The notes beneath the pieces are model-generated. The model made no database searches. It was given only the letters and a program-made list of their open reading frames with translations, and was not told the DNA's origin. DNA of 26,690 bases. Origin: a virus. Shown here piece after piece: positions 12,553-21,408 of the stretch. A program made the position numbers and the translations under genes. Position 1 is the first letter of the stretch; each line of letters starts with the position of its first letter. The DNA lies in IMG/VR virus record IMGVR_UViG_3300041955_000453, positions 1 through 26,690 of that record, one strand, 5' to 3'.

Positions 12553-14226
12553 ATGAAGTTTGTGGACGAGTTGCGACAAGCCTTGGGCGAAGGATTAGAG
12601 AGCAGGAACCTGCGGTCGTGCAGCCGGTGGTCCGAACACCGGCGGGTGATGGGGGCACCCTTCAACGGTCCTTACAGCTTCGTGCGGCACCCCTGGTGCC
12701 GTGAGATTCACGACAGCCACGCCGCATGGACGATTGCGATGAAGGCCGCCCAGTTGGGCGTCACCGAGACGGGGATCAATCGTGCCTTCTTCACTCTTGA
12801 CCAATCGAAACGGGACGTTCTTTACGTCCTGCCAACAGCGATCAACGCGAGCGACTTTTCCAAGGCTCGATTCGCCACCGCACTGAAGCTCAGTCCTTAC
12901 TTGAAAGACCTGTTCGTCGATACGAACACCGTTGGGCTGAAATCAACCGGCAGGAACGTCCTTTACATTCGCGGGAGCCGTGGCGACAGCAACTTGAAGT
13001 CCATCCCGGTGTCCGAGCTTGTCTTGGACGAGATGGACGAAATGGACATTCACGCGGTATGGCTGGCCCTGGAGCGACTGTCAGGCCAGATCGAGAAACA
13101 CATCCTGGCGATCTCGACGCCGACCGTGCCGAAGTACGGCATCCACAAGCTCTACCTCACCAGCACCCAGGAACATTTTGTCTTTGAGTGTCCGCATTGC
13201 AGACGATGGACGGAGTTGGTCTGGCCGGACTGTGTGGAGATCATTGGCGAATCGGTCAACGACCCGCGCTGCAAGGAATCGTTCCTCAAGTGCAAGGAGT
13301 GCAAGCACAAGCTGGAGCACGAAGCCAAGCCGGAGTTCCTGGCCGGCGGCAAGTGGCAGGCGACAGAGCCGAACGTCTCGCCAGAAGAATCGCGTGGTTT
13401 TTGCATCAACCAACTTTACTCGTCCACGGTAACGCCGGGCGAATTGGTGATCGCCTACCATCGCGGACTCGGCGACGAGGCGGCGAACACGGAGTTCCAT
13501 TGCAGCAAGCTGGGCGTGCCGTTTATCGGTGAGGGTGCCCAGGTCACGGACGCGATGATCGAAGCCTGCATCAAAGGGCACTCGATCAACGACACCCGGC
13601 CGCAGATCGGCGGCGACCGCTTGATAACGATGGGCGTGGACCAGGGCAAGACCGGCTACATTTCCGTCGTGGACTGGTTGTTCGATAGGCACCCCGGCAC
13701 CGACATCAATGCGGCGGCCATCGGCAAGCTGTTGTGGTTCGGCAAGTTCTCCGGTGAGGAATGGGGGTATCTGGACGAGTTGATGCGGGAGTGGCAGGTC
13801 TTGGCCTGCGTGGTGGACGCGGACCCGTTCACCAATGACGCCCGCCGCTTCGCCAAGAAGTTTCACGGCTACGTGTGGCTGACGCGATACCGGCGAGGAC
13901 GGACTGCCAAGGAAGTGACCTTGAGCGAGGAGGAGACGGGAGCGCCCTTCGCCACGGTGGACCGCACCAATTGGCTGAGTTGCACGCTGGGTCGCTTCAA
14001 GAGCAATCCACCGCGAATCCTCTTGCCACGCGACATTTCGCTGACCTACCGCGAACACATAAAAAACTTGGTCCGCACCTATAAGAAGGACGAACTGGGC
14101 AACCTGGCGGCCGAGTACGTGAACACGGGTGCCGACCACTTCGCACACTCCTTGTGTTACGCCGACATCGGCCTGTCGTTGGCACCCATCTCGTCCGGCG
14201 GCGAGAACATCGGAAAAGTGACGTGA
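12553..14226 (+). CDS. Phage terminase large subunit, GpA type (557 aa)
   Basis: The ATP-driven motor and nuclease that packages phage DNA into proheads. ATPase part: IAMKAAQLGVTETGINRAFF (61-80) takes the place of the Walker A loop in the GpA style (Lys before the loop rather than GKS/T), and VSELVLDEMDEMD is Walker B. A zinc-ribbon-like insertion has FECPHC and CKEC. Nuclease part: MGVDQGKTGYISVV and CVVDADPFTNDAR supply acidic residues, with TGADHFAHSLCYADIGL near the end. Length is normal for the shorter GpA members. ATG 12553 has a poor ribosome site and probably relies on coupling with the small gene upstream. The small subunit is not obvious next to it. Confidence 0.92.
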   Translation: MKFVDELRQALGEGLESRNLRSCSRWSEHRRVMGAPFNGPYSFVRHPWCREIHDSHAAWTIAMKAAQLGVTETGINRAFFTLDQSKRDVLYVLPTAINASDFSKARFATALKLSPYLKDLFVDTNTVGLKSTGRNVLYIRGSRGDSNLKSIPVSELVLDEMDEMDIHAVWLALERLSGQIEKHILAISTPTVPKYGIHKLYLTSTQEHFVFECPHCRRWTELVWPDCVEIIGESVNDPRCKESFLKCKECKHKLEHEAKPEFLAGGKWQATEPNVSPEESRGFCINQLYSSTVTPGELVIAYHRGLGDEAANTEFHCSKLGVPFIGEGAQVTDAMIEACIKGHSINDTRPQIGGDRLITMGVDQGKTGYISVVDWLFDRHPGTDINAAAIGKLLWFGKFSGEEWGYLDELMREWQVLACVVDADPFTNDARRFAKKFHGYVWLTRYRRGRTAKEVTLSEEETGAPFATVDRTNWLSCTLGRFKSNPPRILLPRDISLTYREHIKNLVRTYKKDELGNLAAEYVNTGADHFAHSLCYADIGLSLAPISSGGENIGKVT

Positions 14227-14238
14227 GAAGGACCAGTC

Positions 14239-16038
14239 ATGCCTGACAGTGCAGTCATCAATCTGGTCGATTCGCGCCATCCCGGCTACTTGTCGGGGAT
14301 GACCGATTGGCGCAAGTGGCGTTTGACCTACGACGGCGGCGACGAGTTCCGTCAAATCTACCTGGAGAAGTTCTCCGGGCGGGAAGACCAGTTGGAGTTC
14401 AACGCCCGCCAGCAGGTAACGCCAGTTCCCAGGTTCGCGGGAGCGGCCATCAACGACATCCGCAACGCCATCTATCAGCGGATGCGGGACATCACCCGCA
14501 AGGGCGGCAGCAAGACGTATCAGAACGCTGTCAACGGCTTGAACCTGGGGGTAGACCGGCGTGGGGCGACGATGAACGCCTTTATCGGCGTGAAGGTCTT
14601 GACCGAGTTGCTTGTCATGGGACGGGTGGGCGTCTTCGTCGATGCCCCATTGGTCCCGCGAACTGCGACTCTCGCCAACACCGGCAACGTCGCGCCCTAT
14701 CTCTATCGGTATGACATCGAAGACATCCTGAGCTGGACCTGCTCGAAGCCAGAGGCCCCCTCGGAGTTTCAGGCGGTCCTGCTGCGGGATACGGTGATGC
14801 AGTTCGACCAGAGCTACTTCCTGCCGACCGTGCAGGTGCAGCGGTATCGCTATCTGTGGATCAATCCGGACACCGGCAAGGTCAACTTGCAGTTCTACGA
14901 CATCACCGGCTCGCCGGTCGATCAGCAAGGGAACCCGGCCGGGGCGGTCGAGTTGGAACTGACCCGCATTCCGTTCGTGATGCTGGACATCGGCAACAGC
15001 CTCATCAAAGACGTGTGTGGTCATCAGATCGCACTACTCAACCTCGGTTCCAGCGACGTGAGCTACGCGCTCCGCAGCAACTTCCCCTTCTACATCGAGC
15101 AGAAGGACTTGCGGGCGGTGGGTGCCCACCTGAAGCACGCCGCCACGGCGGACGGCACGGCCACCACGGGCGGCCAGGGCGCGGCTGAGACGGACATCCA
15201 GGTCGGCGCGACCCACGGCCGGTCCTACGACAAGGGAATGAACCCGCCGAGCTTCATCAACCCGTCCGCCGAACCGCTGCGGGCCAGCCTGGACTTGCAG
15301 GAGCGACTCAAGGGGGACATCCGCGAACTGGTCAACCTGGCCGTGTCGAGCCTGGCGGTGCGGGCCTCGGCCGAGTCGAAGGTCATGGACAATCAGGGCC
15401 TTGAAGCCGGCCTGAGCTACATCGGCCTGTTGCTGGAGAGCGCCGAGCGGCAGCTTTGCGAGCACTGGGCCGCCTACGAAGAGCGGGTGGTCTCGAAGCG
15501 CGAAGTCGCCACGATCAAATACCCGGATCGCTATTCGCTCAAGACCGACGCCGACCGGATCAAGGAGGCGACCGACCTGACGAAGCTGATGAATTCGGTC
15601 CCCGGCCGCAAGGTCAAACGCGAATTGTCCAAAGGGATCGTTCAAGCCCTCTTGGGCGGGAAAGTGAGCGTGGACGACCTGGCCGCGATCAACGAGGAGA
15701 TCGACAACGCTCATTACACCAACGGCGACCCGCAGACGATCATCCTGGCGGCCCAAGCGGGACTGGTCGGCGAGAAGACGGGTTCCGTGGCCCTGGGCTT
15801 CGACGACGACGAGTACCTGGCGGCCCGCACGGACCATGCCGAGCGGCTGAAGCTGATTGCCGAGAGCCAAGGCGCAGTCGGCGGCAAAGGCGGCAGCGAC
15901 CCAGCGGCGCGGGGCATCCCGGACCTGTCCGCCGATCCCAACGCAGGCGCGGAAGAGAAGGCGGCCAGCCGCAACACTGATCTCAAGGGCACTGCGGCCC
16001 CGCCGGTACGCGGCCGAGGCCACTTTGCGGGAGAATGA
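14239..16038 (+). CDS. Phage portal protein (599 aa)
   Basis: It directly follows the large terminase, and length, position and composition fit a portal, the dodecameric ring through which DNA enters the head. The N-terminal part (HPGYLSGMTDWRKWRLTYDG..YLEKFSGRE) and the long middle with RIPFVMLDIGNSLIKD, then LNLGSSDVSYALRSNFPFYI resemble DUF4055-like portals: a mixed domain followed by the helical stem/crown (LDLQERLKGDIRELVNLAVS, MDNQGLEAGLSYIGLLLES). The C-terminal ~80 residues are Gly/Ala-rich and disordered (GGKGGSDPAARG). AGAAGG precedes ATG 14239. Assignment rests on position plus resemblance, not on a catalytic motif. Confidence 0.8.
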   Translation: MPDSAVINLVDSRHPGYLSGMTDWRKWRLTYDGGDEFRQIYLEKFSGREDQLEFNARQQVTPVPRFAGAAINDIRNAIYQRMRDITRKGGSKTYQNAVNGLNLGVDRRGATMNAFIGVKVLTELLVMGRVGVFVDAPLVPRTATLANTGNVAPYLYRYDIEDILSWTCSKPEAPSEFQAVLLRDTVMQFDQSYFLPTVQVQRYRYLWINPDTGKVNLQFYDITGSPVDQQGNPAGAVELELTRIPFVMLDIGNSLIKDVCGHQIALLNLGSSDVSYALRSNFPFYIEQKDLRAVGAHLKHAATADGTATTGGQGAAETDIQVGATHGRSYDKGMNPPSFINPSAEPLRASLDLQERLKGDIRELVNLAVSSLAVRASAESKVMDNQGLEAGLSYIGLLLESAERQLCEHWAAYEERVVSKREVATIKYPDRYSLKTDADRIKEATDLTKLMNSVPGRKVKRELSKGIVQALLGGKVSVDDLAAINEEIDNAHYTNGDPQTIILAAQAGLVGEKTGSVALGFDDDEYLAARTDHAERLKLIAESQGAVGGKGGSDPAARGIPDLSADPNAGAEEKAASRNTDLKGTAAPPVRGRGHFAGE

Positions 16039-16041
16039 GCC

Positions 16042-16938
16042 ATGCTAATAACGAGGATCGTTCGTGAGTCCCAGCCGAGTTTTCGCACCGGCAGCGGCAC
16101 GGTCGGCACCGACGTGGTGCGGCTGGGCTGCGGGGACGCCCAGCAGACGGTGACGGTTGCGGGCAGCGCCGGGACTTTCACCCTCGCCTTGTACGGCGTG
16201 GCGACGGCCGCGATTGCGCTTAATGCTGTGGCGGCCGACGTGCAAACGGCATTGGAAGCGGTGGTCGGCAGCGGCAACGTCGCCGTGTCGGGCAGTGCCG
16301 GCGGCCCGTGGACGGTGAGCTTCAAGAACGCCCAGGGCGGCCAGCCGCAACCGGCGATGGTCGGCGATGCGAGCAAGCTAACCGCCGCCGATGCCCAGCA
16401 GACCGTGACAGTCACAGCCACGGGCGGCCACTTCACCCTCTCGCTGGGTGCCGAGACGACGGTGAACATTGCCTACAACGCCGCCGCTGCGGACGTTCAG
16501 GCCGCTCTGGCAGCGCTGGCCGCCGTAGGGGCCGACAATGTGGGCGTCACCGGCGATGCCGCCGGCCCCTGGACCGTGGAGTTCAAGGGTGTCCTGGCCG
16601 GGCAGCCCGTGGCGGCGATGGTTGCAACCGACGTGGACCTTGCGGGCGCGGGCCATGCCGTGGCCGTGGCGGTCGCCCAGGCCGGCGGCGCGGTGGTCTC
16701 GGTGGCCATTGTCGCGCCGGGCCAAGACGTTGGCGACGAAGTCAACAAGTACGTGGTCGTCCGCGCCAATGGGGCCAACACTGGCATCATCCTGATTGGA
16801 ACCACGGTGGCCAACGTCGGCGATGGCTTCATCCTCTCGGCGGGCCAGATCAGTCCGCCGATCTACGTGGACCAGTTGAACAAGGTGTACCTGGTAGGCG
16901 GTGCGGCGGGGCAGGGATACTCGTGGATCGCTTGTTGA
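16042..16938 (+). CDS. Repeat-containing head decoration or fibre protein (298 aa)
   Basis: Two tandem copies of a ~83-residue beta domain: residues ~32-113 (DAQQTVTVAG..GTFTLAL..ADVQTALEAV..GPWTVSFKN) and ~117-203 (DAQQTVTVTA..GHFTLSL..ADVQAALAAL..GPWTVEFKG). This is a repeat familiar from phage and planctomycete surface proteins (QTVT...GTFTLxF...AADVQAALxAL). The last ~80 residues (VGDEVNKYVVVRANGANTGI, FILSAGQISPPIYVDQLNKV) look like the C-terminal domain of phage head-fibre proteins. It is expected on the outside of the capsid, between portal and adaptor genes. GGGAG at 16029-16033 is the ribosome site. Very GC-rich and repetitive, so recombination between repeats is likely. Confidence 0.75.
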   Translation: MLITRIVRESQPSFRTGSGTVGTDVVRLGCGDAQQTVTVAGSAGTFTLALYGVATAAIALNAVAADVQTALEAVVGSGNVAVSGSAGGPWTVSFKNAQGGQPQPAMVGDASKLTAADAQQTVTVTATGGHFTLSLGAETTVNIAYNAAAADVQAALAALAAVGADNVGVTGDAAGPWTVEFKGVLAGQPVAAMVATDVDLAGAGHAVAVAVAQAGGAVVSVAIVAPGQDVGDEVNKYVVVRANGANTGIILIGTTVANVGDGFILSAGQISPPIYVDQLNKVYLVGGAAGQGYSWIAC

Positions 16939-16951
16939 ACGAGGTGACGTG

Positions 16952-17485
16952 ATGGCGATTAACTTCACGTACTACGGCACTCTCGATGAAGCGAATGACT
17001 ACTTCGGAAAGCGCCTCCATGAAACGGCGTGGTCGGCTGCCAGTGACGCCGACCGCGAGAAGGCGCTGATCGCCGCCCGAGGGATCATCGACGCGCTGAA
17101 CTACAAAGGGGTCAAAGCGAGCGTTTATACGGTCTGCGGCACCTCGGACCTAGATGCGTCTGGCGTGGACCCGACAGTTATCCAGGCCGCCGAGGCGAGT
17201 CAGCCTTTGGAGTTTCCCCGTGGCACGGACACGGAGGTGCCCGAGGCCATCCGCATCGCCGAGTACGAGATCGCCTACGCCCTCTTGGACGGCAAAGACC
17301 CGGAGATCGAATTGGAGAATCTGGCCATCAGCGCGATGGGCTACGGCACGGTCATGACCACTTATGAGCGGGCGCAACTACCCATCGAGCACATCATCAA
17401 CATGGTGCCGAGTTCTGTCGCCTGGCGGCTCTTGATGCCGTTCCTGCGCGACTCGGACGCCTTCCATTTGTCACGAATGAGCTAG
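16952..17485 (+). CDS. DnaT-like head-tail adaptor protein (177 aa)
   Basis: The N-terminal part, YYGTLDEANDYFGKRLHETA with WSAASDADREKALIAARGII, is the signature of phage proteins usually labelled DnaT-like ssDNA-binding, which genomic position ties to head-tail connection (gp6-like adaptor). A second half contains PEAIRIAEYEIAYALLDGKD and a C-terminal helix. GAGGTG precedes ATG 16952; the 17 codons upstream in frame belong to the end of the preceding gene. It likely joins the portal to the tail. The DnaT label reflects database naming; I do not claim a replication role. Confidence 0.75.
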   Translation: MAINFTYYGTLDEANDYFGKRLHETAWSAASDADREKALIAARGIIDALNYKGVKASVYTVCGTSDLDASGVDPTVIQAAEASQPLEFPRGTDTEVPEAIRIAEYEIAYALLDGKDPEIELENLAISAMGYGTVMTTYERAQLPIEHIINMVPSSVAWRLLMPFLRDSDAFHLSRMS

Positions 17486-17592
17486 GCGAGTTTCCTGGCT
17501 CCCTTTCACCGGCGCGAACTGCCGGGCCGGACCCGCTGATACCGAATAGGCGGATACTCTGGGATTTTCCTGTCGGGTTTGAGGAAGCACGA

Positions 17593-18450
17593 ATGTTCAC
17601 GTCTCTGTACCTGTCCCGTCCGTGGTCCGCTTGTTTCGAGGGTGACGACGACGCCGCGAAGGCCGCCGCCGACAAGGCCGCCGCCGATGCCGCCGCCGCT
17701 TCCACCGCTGCCGCTGCCGCCGCTGCCGCCGCCGGCAAGACGTTCACCCAGGATGAAGTCAACCGGATCGTAGCCACCGACCGCCGCAAGCTGGAAGACG
17801 CGCTGAAGAAGACCGAGAAGCAATATCAGGACTTGCTGGCCAGCCAGAGTCTCACCGAGCAGGAGCGGAAGGCCCTGAAAGCGAACCTGGAGATGGTCCA
17901 AGGCCAACTGCGGTCGAAGGAAGAGCAGCTTCTGCTGGAAAAGAAGCAGGTCGAAGAGGTCTACGCCGGCAAGTTGCAGGAGTCGGAAAAGAAGGCGTCG
18001 TTCTTCGAGACGCTGTTCCGCGATTCCACCATCGAGCGGGCGCTGCAAGACGCCGCCGTCCGGCACGAGGCGTTCAGCCCCTCGCAAATCGTCACCCAAC
18101 TGCGTTCGCAGACGAAGATGTTGGAGGAGACGGACCCCAAGACCGGCCGCTTGACCGGCAAGTACAAGCCGATGGTCGAGATGCTGACGGTCAATCCGAC
18201 CACCGGCGAGACGGAGACCAAGGCGTACACGCCCGAGGAGGCGGTGAAGAAGATGAAGGACGACCCGGACACTTGGGGCAATATGTTCCGCTCCGGCGTG
18301 GTCTCGGGCATCGGATCGGGTTCGGCCACCGGCGGCCTCATGCCGGGTCAAGGCGGCAAGATCGACGTGCGGAAGCTCACGCCCACGCAGTATCGGGAAA
18401 TCCGGGAGAAGAACCCTGAATTGCTCGGATTGGCCCCCAAGCGCCGCTAG
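17593..18450 (+). CDS. Phage scaffolding protein (285 aa)
   Basis: Directly upstream of the coat gene, it is almost all helical: an Ala/Lys/Asp-rich stretch (residues ~18-48), then a long coiled coil from about 55 to 155 (RRKLEDALKKTEKQYQDLLA, LEMVQGQLRSKEEQLLLEKK), and a C-terminal basic region (PELLGLAPKRR) of the type that contacts coat protein. This is the standard make-up of a scaffold that guides prohead assembly and then leaves. No protease gene is visible, so exit without cleavage, as in P22, is likely. GAGG at 17580-17583 is the ribosome site. Its first 16 residues echo the start of the coat protein (LYLSRPWSACF). Confidence 0.8.
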   Translation: MFTSLYLSRPWSACFEGDDDAAKAAADKAAADAAAASTAAAAAAAAAGKTFTQDEVNRIVATDRRKLEDALKKTEKQYQDLLASQSLTEQERKALKANLEMVQGQLRSKEEQLLLEKKQVEEVYAGKLQESEKKASFFETLFRDSTIERALQDAAVRHEAFSPSQIVTQLRSQTKMLEETDPKTGRLTGKYKPMVEMLTVNPTTGETETKAYTPEEAVKKMKDDPDTWGNMFRSGVVSGIGSGSATGGLMPGQGGKIDVRKLTPTQYREIREKNPELLGLAPKRR

Positions 18451-18553
18451 AAACCTCTCAGGGGTCGGTGCATGTCGCTTAGGGCAGCCGGCTGGTCATC
18501 GTGACTCGCTGGTCCTTCGAGCGGAATCAACCCATCAGTTTCGGAGAACAACG

Positions 18554-19942
18554 ATGAATCGTCTCTACCTCAGCCAGCCTTTCGTGGCTTGCTACGACAA
18601 CAATCTCGACGCCTACATCCCCGAGTTGTGGGCGCAGGAGGGTCTGGCCATCCTCGAAGAGAACATGGTCATGGCCAACCTCGTCCACCGCGATTTCGAG
18701 AACGAGATCGCCAAGTTCGGCGACGTGGTGAACACCCGCAAGCCGGGCGAGTTCAAGGTCCGCCGCAAAGTCGATGGGACCGTGCTGGCCCACCAGGACG
18801 CCACGGCCACCAACGTGCCGGTGCCGCTGGACCAGTGGTTCTACGAATCGTTCATCATCCGGGACGGCGAAGGCAGCAAGTCCTTCCAGGAGTTGAAGGA
18901 CATCTACCTCCACCCGGCGATGCTGTCCATTGCTCGTGGCGTGGACCGCTGCCTCTTGGGTCGCATCCATGCTTTCCTGGGCGGCCCCCAGAACCGCATT
19001 GGCCGGCTGGGCTGCCTGGACGAGACGAATGCCAAGGACTACGTGCTGGACGCCCGCGAGGTGCTGAACGTCAACAAGGCCCCGCTGGACGGCCGCCGGC
19101 TGGTCATGTCCCCCACGGCGGAAACCGCGATGCTCAAGACCGAACTGTTCGTCGCCGCCCAGAAGCGCGGCGATGGTGGCGCGGCCTTGACGACCGCCAC
19201 GCTGGGTACGATCCTCGGCTTCGACACCTTCATGTGCCAGAACGTCAACTGCCCGTCGAGCGCCGACAGCGAACCGCTCGCCCTCACCGGGGCGGAGGCG
19301 GCCGGCTATGCCGGGGCGCTGAACGTCACCATCACCGGCACGGCCGGTGAGTTCGTCAACGTGGCCGGCAACGACCAGCCGACCTGGATGGCCGACGCCA
19401 CCACCGGCGCGATTGTGCTCAACGAGCCGCTGAAGTACGGCGTGACGGATGCGGCGGTCGTGACGCACTATAAGAAGTGCGCCGCCGCTGCCAGCTACGT
19501 TGCCGGCTACAGCCAGGCCCTCACGCTGAGCGGGTACACCGCCGGCAAGGCCCCGCAAGTCGGGCAGTTGCTCGCCTTCGGCACCGGCGCGGGCCGCAAG
19601 GTCTACACCATCATCGAGTCGGAGGATGCCGGCACGACCTGCGCGGTCGCGCTGGACCGGCCGCTGGAACTGGCCGTCACCGCCGCCGACCCGGCGTTCC
19701 CCGGCCCGACCGGCTCGATGAACCTGGCCTTCCATCGGGACTCCCTGGCCCTCGTCACCCGGCCGCTGGCCCTGCCGGACAGCCGGATGGGCGTGATGGC
19801 CGCCGTGGTCCCCCACAACGGCATCGGGATGCGCGTCTGTATGCAGTACGACATCAACGCGGGCGGCACCGTGGTGAACTGCGACATCCTCGCGGGTGTG
19901 GCGGTCCTCCAGCACGGTTCCTGCGTGGCCATGCTCGGCTAA
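18554..19942 (+). CDS. Major capsid protein, P22 coat (gp5)-like (462 aa)
   Basis: Length, position after the scaffold and sequence style fit the P22 coat family (HK97 fold with an inserted domain): an N-terminal arm (AQEGLAILEENMVMANLVHR), GEFKVRRKVDGTV, a spine region with RGVDRCLLGRIHAFLG, RRLVMSPTAETAMLKTELFV, a ~150-residue Ala/Gly/Thr-rich insertion (~235-390, e.g. NVTITGTAGEFVNVAGNDQP), then the last strands with LALVTRPLALPDSRMGV and SCVAMLG. It builds the icosahedral shell. GGAG at 18543-18546 is the ribosome site. A strong hairpin follows the stop at 19969, fitting high-level expression. Start region LYLSQPFVAC is shared with the scaffold. Confidence 0.85.
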   Translation: MNRLYLSQPFVACYDNNLDAYIPELWAQEGLAILEENMVMANLVHRDFENEIAKFGDVVNTRKPGEFKVRRKVDGTVLAHQDATATNVPVPLDQWFYESFIIRDGEGSKSFQELKDIYLHPAMLSIARGVDRCLLGRIHAFLGGPQNRIGRLGCLDETNAKDYVLDAREVLNVNKAPLDGRRLVMSPTAETAMLKTELFVAAQKRGDGGAALTTATLGTILGFDTFMCQNVNCPSSADSEPLALTGAEAAGYAGALNVTITGTAGEFVNVAGNDQPTWMADATTGAIVLNEPLKYGVTDAAVVTHYKKCAAAASYVAGYSQALTLSGYTAGKAPQVGQLLAFGTGAGRKVYTIIESEDAGTTCAVALDRPLELAVTAADPAFPGPTGSMNLAFHRDSLALVTRPLALPDSRMGVMAAVVPHNGIGMRVCMQYDINAGGTVVNCDILAGVAVLQHGSCVAMLG

Positions 19943-19968
19943 TCCTGTCGGTAGCGAGCTACTGTAAA

Positions 19969-20004
19969 GGTCGCCCGTCCAGGTTAGCGCCTGGGCGGGC
20001 GGCC
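19969..20004 (+). terminator. 15-bp hairpin after the coat gene
   Basis: Arms 19969-19983 and 19990-20004 pair along all 15 positions (two G-T wobbles) with a 6-nt loop (ttagcg). The downstream sequence is tctctacc, not a T-run, so it may act as a partial terminator or a 3'-end stabiliser for coat message. Confidence 0.6.
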
Positions 20005-20046
20005 TCTCTACCACCAACAGCGCCTCCGGGCGGACGGAGATGCCTC

Positions 20047-20367
20047 ATGGATTTTCTACTCTTTGCCCAAGCAGGCGACACGTTCGCCGATGGGGTGGCC
20101 CTGCTCGCCCTACTCAAGCAGTATGGGCCGCTGGTCCTGGTCATGGCCTTCCTTCTTTGGCAAGGCTGGGTCCGCGAGGGCCGCATGAGCAAACGGATCG
20201 TGAAGTTGGAAGACGAGCAGCGGAACGTGCTAATGCCTCTTGTCGCGCGTTGCGCTGACGTGATCGCCCAGAACACTTTGATGATGGAGCGATTGGAGAA
20301 GGCCCTGGACGAGCGTTTCGATTGCCCGTGGCGACCCACCTGCGCGGAACAGCGGAAGCGAGGCTGA
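20047..20367 (+). CDS. Small single-TM, coiled-coil protein, holin-like (106 aa)
   Basis: Residues ~24-44 (LKQYGPLVLVMAFLLWQGWV) form one membrane segment after a short polar N-terminus (MDFLLFAQAGDTFADGV). The rest is a charged helix (MSKRIVKLEDEQRNVLMPLV) ending in a tail with two cysteines (DCPWRPTCAEQRKRG). Short proteins with one TM and an amphipathic helix between capsid and tail genes are often annotated as holins or haemolysin-XhlA-like. The function is uncertain. GGAG at 20036-20039 supports ATG 20047. Confidence 0.65.
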   Translation: MDFLLFAQAGDTFADGVALLALLKQYGPLVLVMAFLLWQGWVREGRMSKRIVKLEDEQRNVLMPLVARCADVIAQNTLMMERLEKALDERFDCPWRPTCAEQRKRG

Positions 20368-20371
20368 CGCC

Positions 20372-20890
20372 GTGACGTACCCTGCCAGCTACGGCTTGAG
20401 CCAACAGATTCGTCGGGTGCTCTACGCGCTCAAGCGGCAGTACGGCGGCAGCATTGTCGTTTATCAGAACGGCGTAGTGACAACGGACACGAAGACCGGC
20501 GAGGTGGCCCGCACGAAGACGGCGACCCGCATTCAGCGGGCCGTCATTTTGCCGGTGAAGATTAGCGCCGAAGTGAAGCACACCGTCGCGCTGATCTCCG
20601 CGAACAAGCAGATGCTCACCGGGGCGGGCGGCGGCTTCGAGACGGGCCAGCGGTTGTTCATCATCGAGCGCCGCGACTGCCCCAATCTCGTGCTGCACAA
20701 GACCGACTGGGTGGGCTACAACGGCCGCAAGTACGCCATTGAGAACTACGAGGAGTACGAATTCGATGCGGCGTACCTCGTAACCGGCAAGGAACTGCCG
20801 GCCGAGTCCCCCGGCGTGGCCGGGTCGATCGTCGATCTCTCGGCCGCCGATGCGCTGGCGCTGGACGCTCAAGCCGGGGCGGGAGGTTGA
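20372..20890 (+). CDS. Head-tail connector / head closure protein candidate (172 aa)
   Basis: Located between the coat and tail-tube genes, where head-completion proteins sit. The sequence mixes helix at the start (SLSQQIRRVLYALKRQYGGS-like) with a beta-rich core (GSIVVYQNGVVTTDTKTGEV, QRLFIIERRDCPNLVLHKTD, GYNGRKYAIENYEEYEFD), as in SPP1 gp16 / gpFII-type stoppers. The last 25 residues are Ala/Asp-rich. GTG 20372 with GAGG upstream is used; ATG is not available. Assignment from position and length. Confidence 0.6.
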   Translation: MTYPASYGLSQQIRRVLYALKRQYGGSIVVYQNGVVTTDTKTGEVARTKTATRIQRAVILPVKISAEVKHTVALISANKQMLTGAGGGFETGQRLFIIERRDCPNLVLHKTDWVGYNGRKYAIENYEEYEFDAAYLVTGKELPAESPGVAGSIVDLSAADALALDAQAGAGG

Positions 20891-20893
20891 GCC

Positions 20894-21391
20894 ATGTCCA
20901 CCAATCCCAATTGGGCGCGCTGGGTATTTGCCTCGGTGGCCACCTACTTGGAGAAAGTCGCTCGGGAGGCGGGGATAGCCGCCATTGTCGAAGGTCTGGA
21001 CGACCGGACCACCGAGTTCACGGAGGCACCGGATCGCTGTGAAATCCGCATCACCGGCCCGTTCACCAGGGAAGCCAGCCACAACTACTTCTACGTCGAA
21101 GTCGTGGTGAACGTGCTGTTCGTCAGCCACTACGAAGAGCAGAAGAATCAGTACGCCATTATCCAGAAGATGGGCGTATTCCAAGGGGCAATGGATGGAC
21201 CCATCGCCGTCTATCAGTACGGAAACCAACCCGGCGATGACGAGCACGCGCTGGTCGGCTGCCTCAAGCCGGTCCAAGGCCGCAACGACGCCATCCGCGT
21301 TCTGCACTTTGGTCAGGTCGATCCGACCGACCGGCTTAAGCAGTCGATGGTGGACGCCCGCTACCGGATGGAATTTTTCACCAACCAATAA
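20894..21391 (+). CDS. Tail completion / tail terminator candidate (165 aa)
   Basis: It follows the connector gene by a few bases with a strong GGAGG-type ribosome site, and precedes the tail tube. The content is mixed alpha/beta: an N-terminal helix (WARWVFASVATYLEKVAREA), strands ITGPFTREASHNYFYVEVVV and VNVLFVSHYEEQKNQYAII, and a final EFFTNQ. That pattern, and gene order, resemble tail-terminator/neck proteins of siphoviruses. No catalytic motif. Inferred from synteny. Confidence 0.6.
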   Translation: MSTNPNWARWVFASVATYLEKVAREAGIAAIVEGLDDRTTEFTEAPDRCEIRITGPFTREASHNYFYVEVVVNVLFVSHYEEQKNQYAIIQKMGVFQGAMDGPIAVYQYGNQPGDDEHALVGCLKPVQGRNDAIRVLHFGQVDPTDRLKQSMVDARYRMEFFTNQ

Positions 21392-21408
21392 ACGAGGAGA
21401 TACCGAAA

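Noticed and set aside
13081-15024. 647-aa minus-strand open frame opposite terminase and portal
   Set aside because: Shadow of two well-supported plus genes; crosses their boundary and has no ribosome site or domain.
18527-20017. 496-aa minus-strand frame opposite the coat gene
   Set aside because: Antisense of the coat protein, His/Gly/Arg/Asp-rich with no recognisable domain.
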